16,852 nucleotides of DNA from Bacteroides sp. OM05-12 (GTDB lineage: Bacteria; Bacteroidota; Bacteroidia; Bacteroidales; Bacteroidaceae), in assembly GCF_003438995.1 (NCBI RefSeq), contig NZ_QSUN01000043.1:1-16852 (forward strand), given 5' to 3'. A program made the translations under genes and the position numbers. The notes below the pieces were generated by a model. It searched no databases and was not told the DNA's origin. It worked only from the letters and a program-made list of their open reading frames with translations. Within the stretch, counting starts at the first letter, position 1; every line of letters starts with the position of its first letter. Positions 13,237-16,852 of the stretch are shown piece by piece.

Positions 13237-15174
13237 TTACTCTCGGATACAACGTATGGGTAAAGCACTTTGTACAGCTAAAGAAGACATCGCTATTATT
13301 GATGTAAAGTAAAACACACCAGCAAGGTCATTGGCAGAAGGAGACGTACTCGACCAATAATAGCCGTCATTGGGTGATGTAATAGACCCATCTCCTTTTG
13401 TACTAGAATTTTTCATGCCCCCAGCCGGGAAATAGAGAGTACCATTCACCCCGGAAATTGAGTAAATATGCTTATTTGACACAGCTCCTCCCTGTTGGTT
13501 GACTAACGAGTTATAGACAGTACGACTTGGAATTGTCCACCCTTTAGGAGACGGATCATATTTAAGCATTGAGCGATTAGTTGGAGTAGGACTCCAGATT
13601 GCAGAATTATCATTACACCAATACTTACTACTGGAATCAACTCTATAAATATATTCAGGATTTTGAGTAGCAACAGATATCGATACCGGTCCTGCTTTCA
13701 TTTCCTGATTATTGTACATAAGCGGGTCTTTACGTCCCCACTGATAATAGAGGAAATTTTCCTTGTTTGAACCATCTCTATTTGCACCGAGATTACGATC
13801 CATAAATTCTCCTACCCCATTGATTTTTATCGGATTGGTCATAAAACTATTATCACTCACTACCCAGATATGCCAGCTCCAAAGAATGGCACCTGTGCTT
13901 GATTTTACCGCAAGCAGAGCATTGCCGACTTTCCCGCCTCCTACAGTGAAACGCATTTGATTGGAAGACGGATAATAACCCATACTTATGATTAAATCCG
14001 TACAATAATTACCATCAGCATCCATCTGCCATAACAACGAGGCTCCATTAGGTACACCTTTATCGTTGACAGTAGTTCCTACCGGATCATTGCTTCTCCC
14101 TTCTACAGCAGTAAATGAATATGTTGCATCACCCGGTTTTTTAGGAATAACCCAGCAATTACCCCCTCCATAAGGATATCCGTTTATCTCATCCCCCTCA
14201 AGAAATCCTAAATCTTTGAACTTAACCGTACAAACATAAGAGGTATTGGATTTTAATGCATTATTGGCAACAGCAAGAGAAAGTTTCTTACCGGATACCT
14301 TTTCCCCATTTGCAAATGTTGCTCCTACAGTGAGGTCTAAAGGAGTCTGTATTGTATTGCTTATGGGCAACAATCTCTTCAAATCACTCGCTATACGCTG
14401 ACTACCCGTAGTAGAAAACTTAAAAGCGCCATCCTCCTGTGTAGTGGTAACGATATCGACATAGCTATTCGCAACAGTCCAAACTCCATTTATATAAGGT
14501 GACGCATTATCAACGTTTAAGACAGCACTTGCCGACGTAAGGTCATAGTAGAATCCGGTCGAATCAAATATTACTTGCAATTGCGGAAACAAATGACGAA
14601 ACTCAATTGATAACGATGTATTTCCACTAATCGTTATCAGGTCGGATTGCCAATAAATGATATCATCTTCCGTACTTACTGCCAGCTCGTTCAGATTCGT
14701 ATTTTCGTCGGGAATTCCCGGAATGATTTCACTGTTATAATAAGAATAAGCGACAAATTTATATTGACCCGCCGATAATCTAAAGCCACCGTTTTCCAAC
14801 ACCGACTTTCCATTTTTAATCTTATAATCGGCATATCCGCTATAAGTAGCGCCACCGCTATAAGCCAAAACGCGATAACGGATATTTTCACCAAGAGGAC
14901 CTATCGCACGGGTTCGTTCCGCTTGGAGGGGAACAAATGTAGCCTCTATCTCATAATTCTCGTTCATGGGAACAGATACCCTGAAAGGTTCTGCCGGAGC
15001 GCGTGTATCAGCAGACGTATCGCCTGCATAATCTGAAACGCCATCTACCGTAAACCGTACTTCTATCATCTCACCCTTCGCAGGGTTACCGGAGTCATCG
15101 TCCTGATTGCAACCACCGAATACCAAAGCACCGACAGCTATCAGGAGCGAATGAAAGAACAACTGTCTTTTCAT
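13237..15174 (-). CDS. Fimbrillin-FISUMP lipoprotein, putative pilus tip subunit B
   Basis: A 645-residue paralogue of the 11207-13177 product with the same layout: signal peptide ending LVFGGC (C22), fimbrillin-like part about 36-325 with TRA at 57-59 and 88-90, the NCWVIPK to ILWSWHIWVVSDN segment at 339-442, and a FISUMP-type end (FMDRNLGA, YYQWGRKDP, SPKGWTIPS, YWSSTS, IRCIRE). The start at 15174 is chosen because MKRQLFFHSLL aligns with MKRKFFFNLLL of the paralogue; an in-frame ATG at 15201 would add nine residues that mask the signal peptide. N-terminal and NCWV-WHIWV parts are well conserved between the two proteins, while about 205-320 and the FISUMP tail have diverged. It probably serves as an alternative or additional tip subunit. 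Confidence 0.87.
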   Translation of the reverse strand: MKRQLFFHSLLIAVGALVFGGCNQDDDSGNPAKGEMIEVRFTVDGVSDYAGDTSADTRAPAEPFRVSVPMNENYEIEATFVPLQAERTRAIGPLGENIRYRVLAYSGGATYSGYADYKIKNGKSVLENGGFRLSAGQYKFVAYSYYNSEIIPGIPDENTNLNELAVSTEDDIIYWQSDLITISGNTSLSIEFRHLFPQLQVIFDSTGFYYDLTSASAVLNVDNASPYINGVWTVANSYVDIVTTTQEDGAFKFSTTGSQRIASDLKRLLPISNTIQTPLDLTVGATFANGEKVSGKKLSLAVANNALKSNTSYVCTVKFKDLGFLEGDEINGYPYGGGNCWVIPKKPGDATYSFTAVEGRSNDPVGTTVNDKGVPNGASLLWQMDADGNYCTDLIISMGYYPSSNQMRFTVGGGKVGNALLAVKSSTGAILWSWHIWVVSDNSFMTNPIKINGVGEFMDRNLGANRDGSNKENFLYYQWGRKDPLMYNNQEMKAGPVSISVATQNPEYIYRVDSSSKYWCNDNSAIWSPTPTNRSMLKYDPSPKGWTIPSRTVYNSLVNQQGGAVSNKHIYSISGVNGTLYFPAGGMKNSSTKGDGSITSPNDGYYWSSTSPSANDLAGVFYFTSIIAMSSLAVQSALPIRCIRE

Positions 15175-15204
15175 ACTATATATTTTATTTATTATCTGCA
15201 TTTA

Positions 15205-16164
15205 TTATATCCACCATTTCTCATTATTCAGAGTAACTTCATTCCATCCTGAAACGACAGGAAACCCACCGTCATCATCCGGTTCGACAACAAAACCATC
15301 GCTACCCAACAAAACTTTCAGCTTATAATGACAACCTGCCTGAAAAGCATAACCGGTACTTGCAAACAGGCTTCGGGGAATTGTCCCCTCATAAAAATTC
15401 TCAGGTTCCGTACCGTCCGCATAAAACGCAAACGCCTGTCCGCCGGATGAAACTCCTACAGGAATCAACAACAAATCAATCGTTGAATTATCCGTATTCG
15501 CCGTTATATTCGTCAGATTGTTCAGATTATAATTATCAGAAATGGTCTTGATTAAGAAGTTGGAATAAAGCATATATTCCGCTGTCACAAGCATATCTTT
15601 AAGCATAAAAGAACGTATCACACCTGAGCCCTTATAAGTAAGCCGTTTAACAAAGCGGAAACTTACCCGGGCGTAAATATGCGATAGTATCGGTGTCGGG
15701 GCATAATCGGTAGCTGATGCCGTAAAGAGTCCTACACAAAGATCTTTGGAGGCTTCATAAGGACCAATGGCCATATTCAAAGTAGCATTACTACCTCCAC
15801 TGCTATAGACACCGCTTTCCGAATAAGGATAATAAGCAGCCATAGTCCAAGTGGTTTCCGACAAAAGAAAACCTCCTCCAAGAGCGGTCCATGAAGAAGC
15901 TCCGTAAGTATAGGGAACGTTATCTTTCACCCCACTACTGGAAGCACAGGAGATACCGACCGTACCCTCTTTCAGAACCGTTACGCTTCCGGTAGCACGG
16001 GTATCGGATTCAGAAGGATTAGCTTTCACGGACACACTGCCGATAGTGAGTGGTGTTATCCGTTCAACTGCAACGGCATTATCATCAGCAGAACATCCCG
16101 ACAGAAAGCATAAGGAAATCCCGACCGACATTGCATAAAACAAATATCTTAACTTCATATTCAT
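15205..16164 (-). CDS. Fimbrillin-family (Mfa-like) lipoprotein
   Basis: A 319-residue lipoprotein with signal peptide MNMKLRYLFYAMSVGISLCF and lipobox LSGC (C24). A TRA motif at 55-57 (SDTRATGSV) follows a short spacer, as expected for fimbrillins matured by an Arg-specific protease. The body is a beta-strand-rich sandwich (TIGSVSVKAN, TWTMAAYYPYSE, SHIYARVSFRFVKRL, STIDLLLIPVG, GCHYKLKVLLGSDG), and the end WNEVTLNNEKWWI is typical of the Bacteroides fimbrillin-like group, including the donor-strand-like C-terminus. It lies between the partial fimbrial gene (52-bp gap) and the two FISUMP paralogues, and likely forms a shaft or adaptor subunit. An internal ATG 6 bp downstream (M3) is an equally possible start. 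Confidence 0.85.
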   Translation of the reverse strand: MNMKLRYLFYAMSVGISLCFLSGCSADDNAVAVERITPLTIGSVSVKANPSESDTRATGSVTVLKEGTVGISCASSSGVKDNVPYTYGASSWTALGGGFLLSETTWTMAAYYPYSESGVYSSGGSNATLNMAIGPYEASKDLCVGLFTASATDYAPTPILSHIYARVSFRFVKRLTYKGSGVIRSFMLKDMLVTAEYMLYSNFLIKTISDNYNLNNLTNITANTDNSTIDLLLIPVGVSSGGQAFAFYADGTEPENFYEGTIPRSLFASTGYAFQAGCHYKLKVLLGSDGFVVEPDDDGGFPVVSGWNEVTLNNEKWWI

Positions 16165-16216
16165 TGTTATTGTTTTTCTGGTTCTATTTTTTAATTACTG
16201 GCTCTATAGTTTACAA

Positions 16217-16852
16217 CTATTCACCCACTCGCACCGGCTCCGTAGTCACAGTACCAGACTCACCTTCATCCCGGGAAGTAATCAAAACACTACCCGGTTC
16301 GGTATTCACATCACTCTGTTGTTCGCCCGATACACCCGTCTCGTCTCCGTTATTCGTCTGTTCCCAACCATAAAGAATCACTCCGTCGGGAGAAAGATAG
16401 GCACCGTCACTCTGCGTTACGTTGAACGTGATGCTCAGGTTGTTGATCTTTATGCGAACCTGTACGGCAATCGGACCGTGACCTTTCGCGGTAAAAGTGA
16501 TATAACCGATATCCGTCGTCGCATCAGTGGGAAGTTCCACATCCAGCACGTCCTGCCAGTCACCCTTATTCTCGAACTCCCATTCCGAAACCGCCACATT
16601 ACTCTTGACCGCCACTTTACGGTAGCTGTCTTTGGCATAACCCAACGGGACGTCTTTGGTGGAGCATTGGAAATTGTCCTGTCCATTATAGTCGGTGATA
16701 TTCAATCCATGATCCCAATGTTCCACGTTCACACTCAGGTTAACGGGACGGTTCGCCAAGGCTTCTTCCGGATTTTCATATCCCGGGCCGTATACACTCG
16801 TGATATTGAACACGTAACGGTGGTTGCGGAAGATATCCAGCAGCGTGTCGTC
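16217..16852 (-). CDS. Fimbrial (Mfa/FimA-like) protein, C-terminal part, cut by the window edge
   Basis: 211 residues are visible; the N-terminus lies beyond 16852, so the start shown is the window edge, not a real start (a GTG at 16813 is not convincing). The visible part starts in a fimbrillin C-terminal segment, DIFRNHRYVFNITSVYGPGY, the 'RNH-Y-FNIT' type signature of Bacteroidales fimbrillins. A second beta domain (KVAVKSNVAVSEWEFENKG, IGYITFTAKGHGPIAVQVRI) follows, then an acidic, low-complexity tail (NGDETGVSGEQQSDVNTEPG) ending VRVGE. The extra domain and tail are more than a plain pilin usually has, so a large or anchoring subunit is possible. It is the first visible gene of the minus-strand operon. 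Confidence 0.72.
   Translation of the reverse strand, partial: DDTLLDIFRNHRYVFNITSVYGPGYENPEEALANRPVNLSVNVEHWDHGLNITDYNGQDNFQCSTKDVPLGYAKDSYRKVAVKSNVAVSEWEFENKGDWQDVLDVELPTDATTDIGYITFTAKGHGPIAVQVRIKINNLSITFNVTQSDGAYLSPDGVILYGWEQTNNGDETGVSGEQQSDVNTEPGSVLITSRDEGESGTVTTEPVRVGE

Noticed and set aside
15175..15201. Upstream start at 15201 for the second FISUMP lipoprotein
   Set aside because: It would put nine polar residues before the signal peptide; the paralogue's start aligns with 15174.

Overview
The window looks like Bacteroides or a close relative (Bacteroidota). Two promoters fit the Bacteroidales pattern TTTG-N19/20-TAnnTTTG. Strong Shine-Dalgarno sites are absent. The right third holds lipoprotein fimbrillins with FISUMP-type C-termini, and the left end carries a VapE/VirE-type protein of the kind found at Bacteroides capsule loci. 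No rRNA, tRNA, integrase or transposase was seen.

Layout. (1) 1-227 is non-coding: two copies of a 17-bp T-run/A-run element, then an AT-rich tract with three GTGAC units at 8-bp steps on its left and three GTCAC units at 8-bp steps on its right. (2) 228-2327 (-) is the VapE-like P-loop protein. (3) 2459-7460 (+) is a small surface-glycan gene set: a helix-turn-helix-like protein, a GT-A glycosyltransferase, a CatB-type acetyltransferase, a WecG/TagA glycosyltransferase, a Gfo/Idh/MocA oxidoreductase, a TIM-barrel-like protein and an 85-residue protein of unknown function. The first three are clearly more AT-rich than the rest. The set has no initiating transferase, flippase or polymerase, so it must rely on genes elsewhere or be a remnant.

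(4) 7461-11140 is a patchwork. The 3' end of the 85-residue gene recurs three more times, at 7745-7857, 9753-9809 and 11056-11092. The copies bracket two self-contained modules: a minus-strand operon of XRE regulator, ImmA-type metallopeptidase and PIN-domain protein with its own promoter, and a plus-strand AAA/DUF4143-type ATPase with its own promoter. A remnant of a second ATPase tail (about 9682-9750) is fused to the third copy. This looks like repeated gain of toxin-antitoxin or defence-like modules at one small-gene 3' end.

(5) 11207-16852 (-) is a fimbria operon read right to left: a fimbrial protein running off the window edge, a 319-residue fimbrillin-like lipoprotein, and two tandem paralogous fimbrillin-FISUMP lipoproteins. 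It ends at a factor-independent terminator at about 11101-11141.

The strongest leads are the recurring 3' end with its modules, the XRE-ImmA-PIN operon, the iteron-like arrays next to vapE, and the mosaic divergence of the two putative pilus-tip proteins.
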